DNA from: JAGVSZ01 sp019137045
GTDB taxonomy: Bacteria; Pseudomonadota; Gammaproteobacteria; Burkholderiales; SG8-39
Assembly (NCBI GenBank): GCA_046347635.1
Contig: JAXMFT010000006.1
Span: forward strand, 1-64,000
DNA length: 64,000 bases
Direction: 5' to 3'
The translations under genes and the position numbers were made by a program. The notes under the pieces were generated by a model. That model was not told the DNA's origin, did not search any database, and saw only the letters and a list, made by a program, of their open reading frames with translations. Shown one piece after another: positions 25,766-34,457 of the stretch (position 1 is the first letter of the stretch; each line of letters opens with the position of its first letter).

Positions 25766-26689
25766 TCAGGTCTCCGCGGCCGCGGTCGCCACCACTTCCC
25801 GCAGCCAGCGTCGCGCCGGCTCGTCCGCGCCGCGCGCGCCCCAGGTCAGCGCGAGCGTGAATCCGGCCGCGCGCACCGGCGAGCGGTGCACGACCAGCGG
25901 GTAGCGCGCCGCGAACCGCTCCGCGACGCGCTCGGGCAGCGTGGCGATCAGCTCCGATTCGGCCACCATCGCCGGCACGAGCAGGAAGTGCGCGACCGTC
26001 GCGCCGGCGCGGCGCTTGCGCCCGGGGTCGGCAAGCGCGGGATCGGCGCGCGCGGCGCCGGCAGCGGCGCGAATGACGACGTGGCGCTCCGCGGCGTAGG
26101 CCGTCGCGCTCAGCCGCTTCGCGACTCTGGGGTGATTCCGGGCGGCGATGCACGCGAACCGCTCCGCGAAGAGCGTCTCGGAGTCGAGCCCGCCCGCCCC
26201 GCCCCGCAGCGGCGTCGCCAGCGCGAGGTCGAGCTCGCCACGCTCGAGACCGCGGCGCGCCTGCGCCGGGTCGAAGGGCTCGAAGGCGAGCGCGGCGCGC
26301 GGCGCCGCCTGGGCGAGCGCCTTGACCAGCCCCGGACCGACGACGAACGCCGCGTAGTCGCTCGCCGCGACGCGGAACGTCTGCTCGCAGAACGCGGGAT
26401 CGAACACGTCACGCCCCGCGAGCACCTCGCCGATGCGCTCGAGCAGGTCGCGGAACGGCGCCGCGAGGCGCTGGGCGCGCTTGGTCAGCCGCAGCGCCCC
26501 GCCCTGGGCGACGAGCAGCGGATCCCCGACGACCTCGCGCATTCGCCGCAGCGCGAAGTTCGCGAGCGGCTCGCTCGCGGCGACGAGGTTGGCGACGCGA
26601 TTGAACTGGCCGGCGCGCAGCAGCGCCTCGACGGTCTTGAGCAGCCCGGCGTCGAGGGCCTTGGAGAAGTCCGGGAGCCCGAGCTTCAC
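25766..26689 (-). CDS. LysR-type transcriptional regulator
   Basis: With the GTG start at 26689 the product has 307 residues: an N-terminal winged-helix domain (LLKTVEALLRAGQFNRVANLVAASEPLANFALRRMREV is the region; key part ANLVAASEPLANFALRRM) and a periplasmic-binding-like effector domain (VAASDYAAFVVGPGLVKALA onward). The helix-turn-helix is diverged from the usual LxLSQPAxSxxI form. It is transcribed with the liv genes, six bases after livM, and converges with the catabolic run, so it may control either set. Effector unknown. Confidence 0.85.
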   Translation of the reverse strand: MKLGLPDFSKALDAGLLKTVEALLRAGQFNRVANLVAASEPLANFALRRMREVVGDPLLVAQGGALRLTKRAQRLAAPFRDLLERIGEVLAGRDVFDPAFCEQTFRVAASDYAAFVVGPGLVKALAQAAPRAALAFEPFDPAQARRGLERGELDLALATPLRGGAGGLDSETLFAERFACIAARNHPRVAKRLSATAYAAERHVVIRAAAGAARADPALADPGRKRRAGATVAHFLLVPAMVAESELIATLPERVAERFAARYPLVVHRSPVRAAGFTLALTWGARGADEPARRWLREVVATAAAET

Positions 26690-26694
26690 ACCGC

Positions 26695-27615
26695 CTACAG
26701 CGGCTTCTTCAGCCAGTGTCCGAGCTCGCCGATCACACCGCGCCGGAAGGTGAGCACGCAGACGACGAAGATCGCCCCCTGCACCACCGTCACCCAGGCG
26801 CCGAGCTGCGCGAGATAGTTGGCCATCGCCACGATCACCAGCGCCCCCACGACCGGACCGAACACGGTGCCGAGTCCTCCGACCAGGGTCATCAGCACCA
26901 CCTCGCCGGACATGGTCCAGTGCACGTCGGTCAGCGAAGCGAGCTGGAACACGAGCGCCTTGGTGCCGCCGGCGAGCCCGGCGAGCGCCGCCGAGAGCAC
27001 GAAGGCGAGCAGCTTGTAGCGGTCGGTGTCGTAGCCGAGCGAGAGCGCGCGGCTCTCGTTCTCGCGGATCGCCTTCAGCACCTGGCCGAACGGCGAATGG
27101 ATGACGCGGTAGATGAGCAGGAATCCGCCGAGGAAGAGCGCGAAGACGAAGACGTACATGTTCCTGACCTGCGAGAGGTCCACGAGCCCGAAGAGCCGGC
27201 CGCGCGGCACCGCCTGGATGCCGTCCTCCCCGCCGGTGAACGGCGCCTGCACGCTGAAGAAGAACACCATCTGCGCGAGCGCCAGCGTGATCATGGCGAA
27301 GTAGATGCCCTGGCGCCGGATGGCGATGAGGCCGGCGGCGAATCCGAGCAGCGCCGCCGCCGCGACCGCGGCGAGGACGGCGAGCTCGGGCGGAAACCCC
27401 CAGACCTTGGCGGCGTGCGCCGAGATGTAGGCCGCCCCGCCGAAGAACATCGCGTGGCCGAAGGAGAGCAGGCCGCCGTAGCCGATCAGGAGGTTGAACG
27501 CGCACGCGAACAGCGCGAAGCACATGACCTTCATCAGGAACAGCGGGTAGATCACCGCCGGCGCCAGCGCGAAGAACGCGATCATGAGCGCGAGCGCGAC
27601 GCGGTGGGGCGTCAT
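26695..27615 (-). CDS. livM: Branched-chain/organic acid ABC transporter permease LivM
   Basis: The 306-residue permease has about eight to nine membrane segments and the LivM pattern LIGYGGLLSFGHAMFFGGAAY, plus the EAA-like cytoplasmic loop VLKAIRENESRALSLGYDTD. ATG 27615 overlaps the livH stop (ATGA). It forms the channel with LivH. Specificity cannot be read from the permease. Confidence 0.95.
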   Translation of the reverse strand: MTPHRVALALMIAFFALAPAVIYPLFLMKVMCFALFACAFNLLIGYGGLLSFGHAMFFGGAAYISAHAAKVWGFPPELAVLAAVAAAALLGFAAGLIAIRRQGIYFAMITLALAQMVFFFSVQAPFTGGEDGIQAVPRGRLFGLVDLSQVRNMYVFVFALFLGGFLLIYRVIHSPFGQVLKAIRENESRALSLGYDTDRYKLLAFVLSAALAGLAGGTKALVFQLASLTDVHWTMSGEVVLMTLVGGLGTVFGPVVGALVIVAMANYLAQLGAWVTVVQGAIFVVCVLTFRRGVIGELGHWLKKPL

Positions 27616-28499
27616 CGCGCCGCTCCGAACAGGCCCGCCGGCCGGATCATGAGCACGATCGCCATGATGATGAAGATGACCGTGTTCGAGGCCTCGGGAT
27701 AGAACACTTTCGTGAGGCCCTCGATCAGCCCGAGCGCGAAGCCGGTGATGATCGACCCCATGATCGAGCCCATGCCGCCGATCACCACCACCGCGAACAC
27801 GACGATGATCAGGTCGGCGCCCATCTGCGGGCTCACCGTGTAGATCGGCGCCGCCATCACCCCGGCGAGCGCGGCCAACCCCACGCCGAAGCCGTAGGTG
27901 AGCGTGATCATGCGCGGCACGTTGATGCCGAACGCGCGTACCAGCTCCGGGTTCTCGGTCGCGGCGCGCAGGTAGGCGCCGAGCCTGGTCTTTTCGATCA
28001 CGAACCAGGTGCCGAGGCAGACGACGAGCGACGCGAAAATCACCCATGCGCGGTAGTTCGGCAGGTACATGAACCCGAGGTTCGTGCCGCCCTCGAGCGC
28101 CTTGGGGATCGCGTACGGCAGGCCCGAGGAGCCGAACTCGTGGCGGAACAGCCCCTGGATGACCAGCGCCAGACCGAAGGTGAGCAGGAGCCCGTACAGG
28201 TGGTCGAGCTTGTACAGCCGCGCGAGCATCAGCCGCTCGACGATCACGCCGGTGACGCCGACCGCCACCGGCGCGAGCGCGAGCGCCCACCAGTACCCCA
28301 GCCCGAGCTTCGCAAGCAGGAACCAGGCCGCGAACGCGCCCATCATGTACTGGGCGCCATGGGTGAAATTGATGATGTTGAGCAGACCGAAGATCACGGC
28401 GAGCCCGAGCGACAGGAGCGCGTAGAAGCTCCCGTTGATCAGGCCGATCAGGAGCTGTCCGAACAGCGCCTGCGTCGGGACGCCGAAGATCTCGGTCAT
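27612..28499 (-). CDS. livH: Branched-chain/organic acid ABC transporter permease LivH
   Basis: The 295-residue permease has the LivH signature (LIGLINGSFYALLSLGLAVI, then INFTHGAQYMMGAFAAW) and the loop RAATENPELVRAFGINV. It pairs with LivM. It lies 20 bases downstream of the substrate-binding protein gene in the operon livG-livF-livK-livH-livM-lysR. Confidence 0.95.
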   Translation of the reverse strand: MTEIFGVPTQALFGQLLIGLINGSFYALLSLGLAVIFGLLNIINFTHGAQYMMGAFAAWFLLAKLGLGYWWALALAPVAVGVTGVIVERLMLARLYKLDHLYGLLLTFGLALVIQGLFRHEFGSSGLPYAIPKALEGGTNLGFMYLPNYRAWVIFASLVVCLGTWFVIEKTRLGAYLRAATENPELVRAFGINVPRMITLTYGFGVGLAALAGVMAAPIYTVSPQMGADLIIVVFAVVVIGGMGSIMGSIITGFALGLIEGLTKVFYPEASNTVIFIIMAIVLMIRPAGLFGAAR

Positions 28500-28519
28500 G
28501 CTCGGTGCACCGCTTCAGG

Positions 28520-29725
28520 CTACTTCACGAGCGGACAGCCGCCCTCGCTCTCCGGCCGGAACGCCTGCTCGGCCGGGATCGTGGCGCGCACCTTGTAGTA
28601 GTCCCACGGGCCCTTCGACTCGGACGGCTTCTTGACCTCGAAGAGATACATGTCGTGGACGTGCCGCCCGTCCTGCCGCACGCGGCCCTTGCCGAACGCC
28701 GCATCCTCGCTCGGCATCTTCTTCATCTGCGCGATCACCTTCGGTCCGTCGTCGGTCTTCGCCGCCTCCACCGCCTTCAGGTAGTGCAGCGTCGCCGAGT
28801 ACACGCCGGCCTGCGCCATGGTCGGCTTCGCGCCCTTGTGCAGCTTGGCGAAGCGCTCCGACCACGCGCGCGTCTGCGGGTTGAGGTCCCAGTAGAACGC
28901 CTCCGTCAGCAGCAGCCCCTGCGCCTTGTCCAGGCCGAGGGCGTGCACGTCGGTGAGGAACACGAGCAGCCCGGCGAACTGCTGGCCGCCCTTGACGATG
29001 CCGAACTCCGCGCCCTGCTTGATCGCGTTGGTGGTGTCGGCGCCGGCGTTGGCGAGGCCGATGACCTTGGCCTTCGAGGACTGCGCCTGGAGCAGGAACG
29101 ACGAGAAGTCGGAGGCGGGGAACGGATGGCGCACCTTGCCGACCACCTTGCCGCCGTTCTTCAGCACCACTGCCTCGGTGTCGCGCTCGAGCGCGTGGCC
29201 GAAGGCGTAGTCGGCGGTGAGGAAGAACCAGGTGTCGCCGCCGGTCTTCACCACCGCGCTGCCGGTGCCGTTGGCGAGCGACCAGGTGTCGTAGGTCCAG
29301 TGGATCGCGTTCGGCGTGCAGGCCTTGCCGGTCAGGTCCGAGGTCGCGCCGGTGGACACGATCAGCGCCTTGTTCTTCTCCTTGGCGATCTGGTTCACCG
29401 CCAGCACCACCGAGGAGGTCGGGACGTCCATGATGACGTCCACCTTGTCCACGTCGAACCACTGGCGCGCGATGGTCGAGCCGACGTCGGGCTTGTTCTG
29501 GTGGTCGGCGACGAGGATGTCGACCTTCATGCCCTTTTTCGCGGCGCCGAAGTCCTCGACCGCCATGCGCGCGGCGACCACCGAGCCGGGGCCGGCGAGG
29601 TCGGCGTAAGTGCCCGACTGGTCGTTCATGACGCCGATCTTGACCACGCCGTCGGAGACCTGGGCGCCGGCCGTGCCGGCCAGCATGGCGACTGCCGCAG
29701 CGATGAGACTGCGCTTGTACTTCAT
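28520..29725 (-). CDS. Periplasmic substrate-binding protein of the Liv-type transporter
   Basis: The 401-residue protein has a signal peptide (MKYKRSLIAAAVAMLAGTAG, cut near AQ) and two lobes of the Leu/Ile/Val-binding (peripla_BP_6) fold, including VVKIGVMNDQSGTYADLAGP and VADHQNKPDVGSTIARQW. Relatives with this form often bind aromatic or other organic acids rather than amino acids, so the ligand may match the nearby ligase. ATG 29725, preceded by GGAGGAAG, is chosen over a longer frame. Confidence 0.93.
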   Translation of the reverse strand: MKYKRSLIAAAVAMLAGTAGAQVSDGVVKIGVMNDQSGTYADLAGPGSVVAARMAVEDFGAAKKGMKVDILVADHQNKPDVGSTIARQWFDVDKVDVIMDVPTSSVVLAVNQIAKEKNKALIVSTGATSDLTGKACTPNAIHWTYDTWSLANGTGSAVVKTGGDTWFFLTADYAFGHALERDTEAVVLKNGGKVVGKVRHPFPASDFSSFLLQAQSSKAKVIGLANAGADTTNAIKQGAEFGIVKGGQQFAGLLVFLTDVHALGLDKAQGLLLTEAFYWDLNPQTRAWSERFAKLHKGAKPTMAQAGVYSATLHYLKAVEAAKTDDGPKVIAQMKKMPSEDAAFGKGRVRQDGRHVHDMYLFEVKKPSESKGPWDYYKVRATIPAEQAFRPESEGGCPLVK

Positions 29726-29759
29726 GCGTGCTTCCTCCTTGCGAAGAGAGTGCTTCACT

Positions 29760-30476
29760 CTAGACCCCAAGATACGCGTGCAGCTTGGGCATTGCGGCCT
29801 CGAGGCCGGAATTCGGAATCAGGTCCACGACGCGCCCGTGCTCCATGACGTAGTGGCGGTCCGCCACCGTCTGCGCGAAGCGGAAGTTCTGCTCGACCAG
29901 CAGGATGGTGAAGCCCTCCTGCTTGAGCCGCGCGAGCGTGCGTCCGATCTGCTGCACGATCACCGGCGCGAGGCCCTCGGTCGGCTCGTCGAGCAGCAGC
30001 AGGCGCGCGCCGGTGCGCAGGATGCGTCCGATCGCGAGCATCTGCTGCTCGCCGCCGGAGAGCTTGGTGCCCTGGCTGGCGAGGCGCTCGCGCAGGTTCG
30101 GGAACAGCTCGAAGATCTGCGCGGTGGTCAGGCCGCCGTCGCGCACCTTGGGCGGCAGCAGCAGGTTCTCCTCGACGTCGAGGCTGGCGAAGATGCCGCG
30201 CTCCTCGGGGCAGATCGCGAGGCCGAGGCGCGCCACCTGGTCGGAGTGCAGCCGGATGGTCTCGGCCCCGGCGAAGCGCACCGAGCCCTCGCGCCGCGCG
30301 ACCATGCCCATGACCGACTTGAGCGTGGTCGTCTTTCCCGCGCCGTTGCGGCCGAGCAGCGTCACCACCTCGCCCGCGCGCACCTCCATGTCCACGCCGT
30401 GCAGGATGTGCGACTCCCCGTACCAGGCGTGCAGGCCATGGACCGCGAGCAGCGCGCCGTCGCCCGCGTCAGGCAT
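29760..30476 (-). CDS. livF: Liv-type ABC transporter ATPase LivF
   Basis: The 238-residue ATPase has Walker A GRNGAGKTTTLKSVMG, the signature KLSGGEQQML and Walker B LLLDEPTEGLAP, plus the LivF-type start (LLAVHGLHAWYGESHILHGV). It overlaps the livG stop by eight bases. It works with LivG to power uptake. Confidence 0.95.
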   Translation of the reverse strand: MPDAGDGALLAVHGLHAWYGESHILHGVDMEVRAGEVVTLLGRNGAGKTTTLKSVMGMVARREGSVRFAGAETIRLHSDQVARLGLAICPEERGIFASLDVEENLLLPPKVRDGGLTTAQIFELFPNLRERLASQGTKLSGGEQQMLAIGRILRTGARLLLLDEPTEGLAPVIVQQIGRTLARLKQEGFTILLVEQNFRFAQTVADRHYVMEHGRVVDLIPNSGLEAAMPKLHAYLGV

Positions 30477-31224
30477 GGCCCGATCCCATGTAGGCCTGTA
30501 TCACCTGCGGGTCCTTCGACACCGTCGCGTAGTCGCCCTCGGCGAGGATCTCGCCCCGCTGCAGCACGGTGATCGTGTGCGACAGGTTCGCCACCACCGA
30601 GAGGTTGTGCTCGACCATCAGCACGGTGCGGTTTGCCGCCACCTTCTTCACCAGCGCCGAGATGCGCTCGACGTCCTCGTGCGCCATCCCCGCGGTGGGC
30701 TCGTCGAGGAGCATCATCTCCGGCTCCAGCGCGAGCGTGGTCGCGATCTCCAGCGCGCGCTTGCGGCCGTAGGGCAGTTCGACCGCGGCGGTGGTCGCGA
30801 ACTCGCTCAGGCCTACGGCCTCGATCAGCTCGAGCGCGCGCGCGTCGAGCGCTCCGAGCGCGCGCTCCGAGCGCCAGAAGTCGAACGACGCGCCGCGCTT
30901 GCGCTGCAGCGCGATGCGCACGTTCTCGAGCACCGTGAGGTGCGGAAACACGGCCGAGATCTGGAACGAGCGCACCAGCCCCATGCGCGCGATCGCCGCG
31001 GGCCGCGAGCCGGTGATGTCGCGGCCGTTGTAGAAGATCTGGCCGCCCGTCGGCTCCAGGAAGTGCGTCAGCAGATTGAAACAGGTGGTCTTGCCCGCGC
31101 CGTTCGGGCCGATGAGCGCGTGGATGGTGCCGCGGCGGACCTTGAGCGACACGTTCTGGACCGCGACGAAGCCCTTGAACTCCTTCGTCAGGCCGCGGGT
31201 CTCGAGAATGATGTCCTGCGTCAT
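30469..31224 (-). CDS. livG: Liv-type ABC transporter ATPase LivG
   Basis: The 251-residue ATPase has Walker A GPNGAGKTTCFNLLTHFL, a LivG-type Q-loop region (GLVRSFQISAVFPHLTVLEN), a signature region reading LPYGRKRALEIATTLAL (the LSGG motif is replaced by PYGRKR, as is common in LivG) and MMLLDEPTAGMAHED. ATG 31224 begins the conserved MTQDIILETRGLTKEF. It is the first gene of the leftward operon; its promoter should lie in 31225-31430. Confidence 0.95.
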   Translation of the reverse strand: MTQDIILETRGLTKEFKGFVAVQNVSLKVRRGTIHALIGPNGAGKTTCFNLLTHFLEPTGGQIFYNGRDITGSRPAAIARMGLVRSFQISAVFPHLTVLENVRIALQRKRGASFDFWRSERALGALDARALELIEAVGLSEFATTAAVELPYGRKRALEIATTLALEPEMMLLDEPTAGMAHEDVERISALVKKVAANRTVLMVEHNLSVVANLSHTITVLQRGEILAEGDYATVSKDPQVIQAYMGSGHA

Positions 31225-31433
31225 CGTCCGGGTGGGTCGCCGGGCCGGCCCGCCAATCGACCGCCCCCGGCGCAAAAGTGGCGCATTATAGGGGCGCGGC
31301 GGAACGCGCTGTCGGAAGCTGCGGCACCGTCCCCGACCCGCGCCGCCATCGGGTGCCGGCCCTTGCCTACCGTACTGCGCCGCCCCTGGGCGGCGCCATC
31401 CCCGTTCGACCCGTGTGTGAAGGAGATCCCCTC

Positions 31434-32909
31434 GTGAACGCCCCAACCGAACTCGCTTCGCTCAAGCTCAAGGACCGGACGCTCTTCCGCCAGCAGTGCT
31501 TCCTCGACGGCGCATGGGTCGACGCCGACGGCGGCAGAACCCTGGCGGTCACGAACCCGGCCACCGGTGCGGCGCTCGGGACCGTGCCGAACATGGGCGC
31601 CGCCGAGACCCGGCGCGCGATCGAGGCGGCGAGCGCGGCGTGGCCGGCGTGGCGCGCGAAGACGGCGAAGGAGCGCGCGGTCGTGCTGCGCAAGTGGGCC
31701 GAACTGATGATGGCGAACCAGGAGGACCTGGCGGTCATCATGACCGCCGAGCAGGGCAAGCCGCTCGTCGAGTCGCGCGGCGAGATCGCCTACGCCGCCT
31801 CGTTCATCGAGTGGTTCGCGGAGGAGGCTCGCCGCATCTACGGCGACACGATCCCGGGGCACCAGGCCGACAAGCGCATCGTCGTGATCAAGCAGCCGGT
31901 GGGCGTGTGCGCGGCGATCACGCCGTGGAACTTCCCCGCGGCGATGATCGCGCGCAAGGCCGGACCGGCGCTCGCGGCCGGCTGCACGATGGTGTCGAAA
32001 CCCGCCTCGGCGACGCCGTTCTCGGCGCTCGCGCTCGCCGCGCTGGCCGAGCGAGCCGGGGTGCCGCGGGGCGTGTTCAGCGTCGTGACCGGCGGCGCCG
32101 CCGCGATCGGCGGCGAGATGACCGTCAACCCGCTCGTGCGCAAGGTGACGTTCACCGGCTCGACCGCGGTCGGGAAGACGCTGATCGCGCAGGCGGCGAG
32201 CACGGTGAAGAAGGTTTCGATGGAACTCGGTGGCAACGCGCCTTTCCTCGTGTTCGACGACGCCGACCTGGACGCGGCGGCGGACGGCGCGATCGCCTCG
32301 AAGTACCGCAACGCCGGTCAGACCTGCGTGTGCGCGAACCGGATCCTGGTGCAGGACCGGGTGTACGACGCGTTCGCGGCGAAGCTCGCGGAGCGGGTGG
32401 CGCAGCTGACGGTCGGCAACGGATTGGAGCCGGGCGTCACGATCGGCCCGCTGATCGACGAGGCGGCGGTGAAGAAAGTCGAGGAGCACGTGGCCGACGC
32501 GCTCGCGAAAGGTGCAAAGGTGGTCATGGGCGGCAAGCGCCATGCGCTCGGCGGGCTCTTCTACGAGCCGACGATCCTGGCGAACGTCGACCCGGGCATG
32601 AAGATCACGCACGAGGAAACGTTCGGTCCGGTGGCGCCGCTCTTCCGGTTCGAGACCGACGAGGAGGCGATCCGGTTGGCGAACGACACCGAATTCGGCC
32701 TTGCGGCGTACTTCTACGCGCGCGATCTGAGCCGCGTGTGGCGCGTCGCGGAGGGCCTCGAGTCGGGAATCGTGGGAATCAACACCGGCCTGATCTCGAC
32801 CGCGGAGGCTCCGTTCGGGGGCGTGAAGGAGTCCGGGCTCGGGCGCGAGGGGTCGAAGTACGGGATCGAGGACTACCTCGAGGTCAAGTACCTCTGCATG
32901 GCGGTGTGA
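31434..32909 (+). CDS. gabD: NAD(P)-dependent succinate-semialdehyde dehydrogenase (GabD type)
   Basis: The 491-residue aldehyde dehydrogenase has the cofactor motif FTGSTAVGKTLIAQAAS, catalytic Glu in MELGGNAPFLVFDDA, catalytic Cys in NAGQTCVCANRILVQD and the C-terminal EAPFGGVKESGLGREGSKYG block typical of GabD. It would oxidise succinate semialdehyde to succinate, although other aldehydes are possible. AAGGAG lies eight bases before GTG 31434, which decides the start. It diverges from the liv operon. Confidence 0.92.
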   Translation: MNAPTELASLKLKDRTLFRQQCFLDGAWVDADGGRTLAVTNPATGAALGTVPNMGAAETRRAIEAASAAWPAWRAKTAKERAVVLRKWAELMMANQEDLAVIMTAEQGKPLVESRGEIAYAASFIEWFAEEARRIYGDTIPGHQADKRIVVIKQPVGVCAAITPWNFPAAMIARKAGPALAAGCTMVSKPASATPFSALALAALAERAGVPRGVFSVVTGGAAAIGGEMTVNPLVRKVTFTGSTAVGKTLIAQAASTVKKVSMELGGNAPFLVFDDADLDAAADGAIASKYRNAGQTCVCANRILVQDRVYDAFAAKLAERVAQLTVGNGLEPGVTIGPLIDEAAVKKVEEHVADALAKGAKVVMGGKRHALGGLFYEPTILANVDPGMKITHEETFGPVAPLFRFETDEEAIRLANDTEFGLAAYFYARDLSRVWRVAEGLESGIVGINTGLISTAEAPFGGVKESGLGREGSKYGIEDYLEVKYLCMAV

Positions 32910-33102
32910 CCGCCGGCCGGGCGCTGCGGGGCGGACTAATCCGTTTGGCCGGTCGACGTGCACGGATCACAGAATCGCGGCGCCGCCGTTCACGGCGCGC
33001 AGGCAAGCAAAGGGCGAGGATGGCGGCCATCAGCGCTGCGCCGGATCCGACTCCGGACGGACGGACGCTGAGACCCCTCAACCCAGGAGAAGGAGTGCCA
33101 CG

Positions 33103-33312
33103 ATGAAGAAGCTTGCCGCTCTGCTGACCGCGATCGCGCTTTCCGCCGCCGCGCCGTTCGCCGCCGCCTCGAACGAGGACGGACTGGACCTCATGCCGAC
33201 CCGCAGCGAAGGGGTCGAGATCACGCACTTCGTGCGCGAAGCGGGCGCCCCGGCGCCGAGCGCCGAGGACGTGTTCTACGCGCTCGGCACGGGCGGGATC
33301 TCGCCCAACTGA
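33103..33312 (+). CDS. Small exported peptide of unknown function
   Basis: The 69-residue product has a clear signal peptide (MKKLAALLTAIALSAAAPF, cut after AAA or AAS) and a mature part of about 45 residues starting SNEDGLDLMPTRSEGVEI, ending GTGGISPN, without Cys. AGGAGAAGGAG lies seven bases upstream, and a strong terminator follows 18 bases after the stop. It therefore looks like a well-expressed single-gene unit. I do not recognise the family. Confidence 0.8.
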   Translation: MKKLAALLTAIALSAAAPFAAASNEDGLDLMPTRSEGVEITHFVREAGAPAPSAEDVFYALGTGGISPN

Positions 33313-33330
33313 GCGGCGCAGCGCCAGCCA

Positions 33331-33358
33331 AGCCCGGCTTCGGCCGGGCTTTTTTTTT
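33331..33358 (+). terminator. Intrinsic terminator after the small exported peptide gene
   Basis: AGCCCGGC (33331-33338) and GCCGGGCT (33343-33350) form an 8-bp GC-rich stem around a TTCG tetraloop, followed by a run of at least eight T. This is a textbook intrinsic terminator on the plus strand. Confidence 0.95.
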
Positions 33359-33501
33359 GCCTGCTGCGCGTGCGGCCGATGAGCGCACCGGGTGTGCGGC
33401 GCAGCGGGAATCGAGCTGGTTTCCCGGCCAAGTGAATAAGTCGCATTCTGGCGGTGGGGCAGTGCGCAGACGGGGTCCGGGCGCCGGAATACCGTGGAGC
33501 C

Positions 33502-33774
33502 ATGAACCGCATCCCTTCATGGCTCGTCGCGATCGTGCTCGCCGCCGCGCCGCCCGCGCTAACCAGCGCCGCCGCGATCGAGCGCGCCGATCGGCGCGCC
33601 ACGTCCGCCTGTCAGCCCGAGATGCTGCAGTGCCTGGAGAAGCTGAAGGCGCGCCTCCCGGCGTGGGATGGCGCCCTGAACCTGAGCAGGATCGAGCAGT
33701 CGCTGCTCGAGCTGAACGAGTCGGACCCCGAGTGCGCCCTGCTGCTGCGCGGCGCCTCGCTGCCCCCGCACTGA
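33502..33774 (+). CDS. Small exported Cys-containing protein, unknown
   Basis: The 90-residue product has a signal peptide (MNRIPSWLVAIVLAAAPPA, cut near TSAAA) and a mature region with three Cys (SACQPEMLQCLEKL and DPECALLL) predicted helical. GTGGAGC precedes the ATG at a short distance. It ends just before a GC-rich stem (GCGCGGGCC/GGCCCGCGC) that may terminate both convergent genes. Family not recognised. Confidence 0.65.
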   Translation: MNRIPSWLVAIVLAAAPPALTSAAAIERADRRATSACQPEMLQCLEKLKARLPAWDGALNLSRIEQSLLELNESDPECALLLRGASLPPH

Positions 33775-33840
33775 ACGGGAGTCCGGGACGCGCAGCGCCC
33801 GGGGCGCGGGCCCCGGGCGGCCGCGTGCGGCGGCCCGCGC

Positions 33841-34293
33841 TCAGCTGCCGAGGTGCAGCTGGTAGCGCGCGCCGTTCGACATCGTGCAGGTGCCGGTGCC
33901 CTGCGTCGCGGAGTTCATCTGGTACTGGCAGTTCATGTATGTCCCGCGCGCGCCGTAGGCGTTGGCGACGCCGCGGCGCTGGTCGTTGCCCACCCGGGTG
34001 GCCTCTCCGCTCATCACTTCGCCCTGGACGCTCAGCTGAAAGTCGCCGCGACCGTTCAGGTGATTGGTGACCGTCCCGGTCAGCACGCCGGTCGGCACCG
34101 CCAGGTCGTTCGCCGGGTAGAGCCGCGCAGTCGTCACCACCGCGGCGGGCGCCGGCGCAGCGGCCGCAGCAGGCGGAACCGGATACACCGCCAGCGGCCG
34201 ACCGTCGGGCGCCACCGGCACGACGTAGCAGCCGGTCAGCGCGAAGAGCGGCAGCGCCGCGAGCGCGATGAGCTTTCTGGACCACCCGGACAT
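33841..34293 (-). CDS. Small lipoprotein of unknown function
   Basis: The 150-residue product has an Arg/Lys n-region, a hydrophobic core and lipobox LTGC (Cys22), then an Ala/Pro-rich linker (about 40-55) and a beta-rich domain with LTGTVTNHLNGRGDF and TYMNCQYQMNSATQGTGTC. That domain suggests a compact fold with a Cys pair. The frame extends far upstream, but only this ATG gives a lipoprotein signal. Function unknown. Confidence 0.78.
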   Translation of the reverse strand: MSGWSRKLIALAALPLFALTGCYVVPVAPDGRPLAVYPVPPAAAAAPAPAAVVTTARLYPANDLAVPTGVLTGTVTNHLNGRGDFQLSVQGEVMSGEATRVGNDQRRGVANAYGARGTYMNCQYQMNSATQGTGTCTMSNGARYQLHLGS

Positions 34294-34457
34294 TGCGATC
34301 TCCACGAGTGCGGGCACATGCCCGCGGCGCGCAGGATGCGCGCGCCGCGCCACCGGATCGAGGATGGACGATGGCTGTGGCACGAATTGCCGCCGCCAGT
34401 GGCACGCGACGCTACCTTGGGGCACCAGCCGCAGCGGATGCAGCGCCGGACTGCGCG

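Noticed and set aside
25766..27523. Single 585-codon protein joining LivM and the LysR-like gene
   Set aside because: The first half is antisense-quality, frame-shifted LivM sequence; the regulator begins at GTG 26689 after the livM stop.
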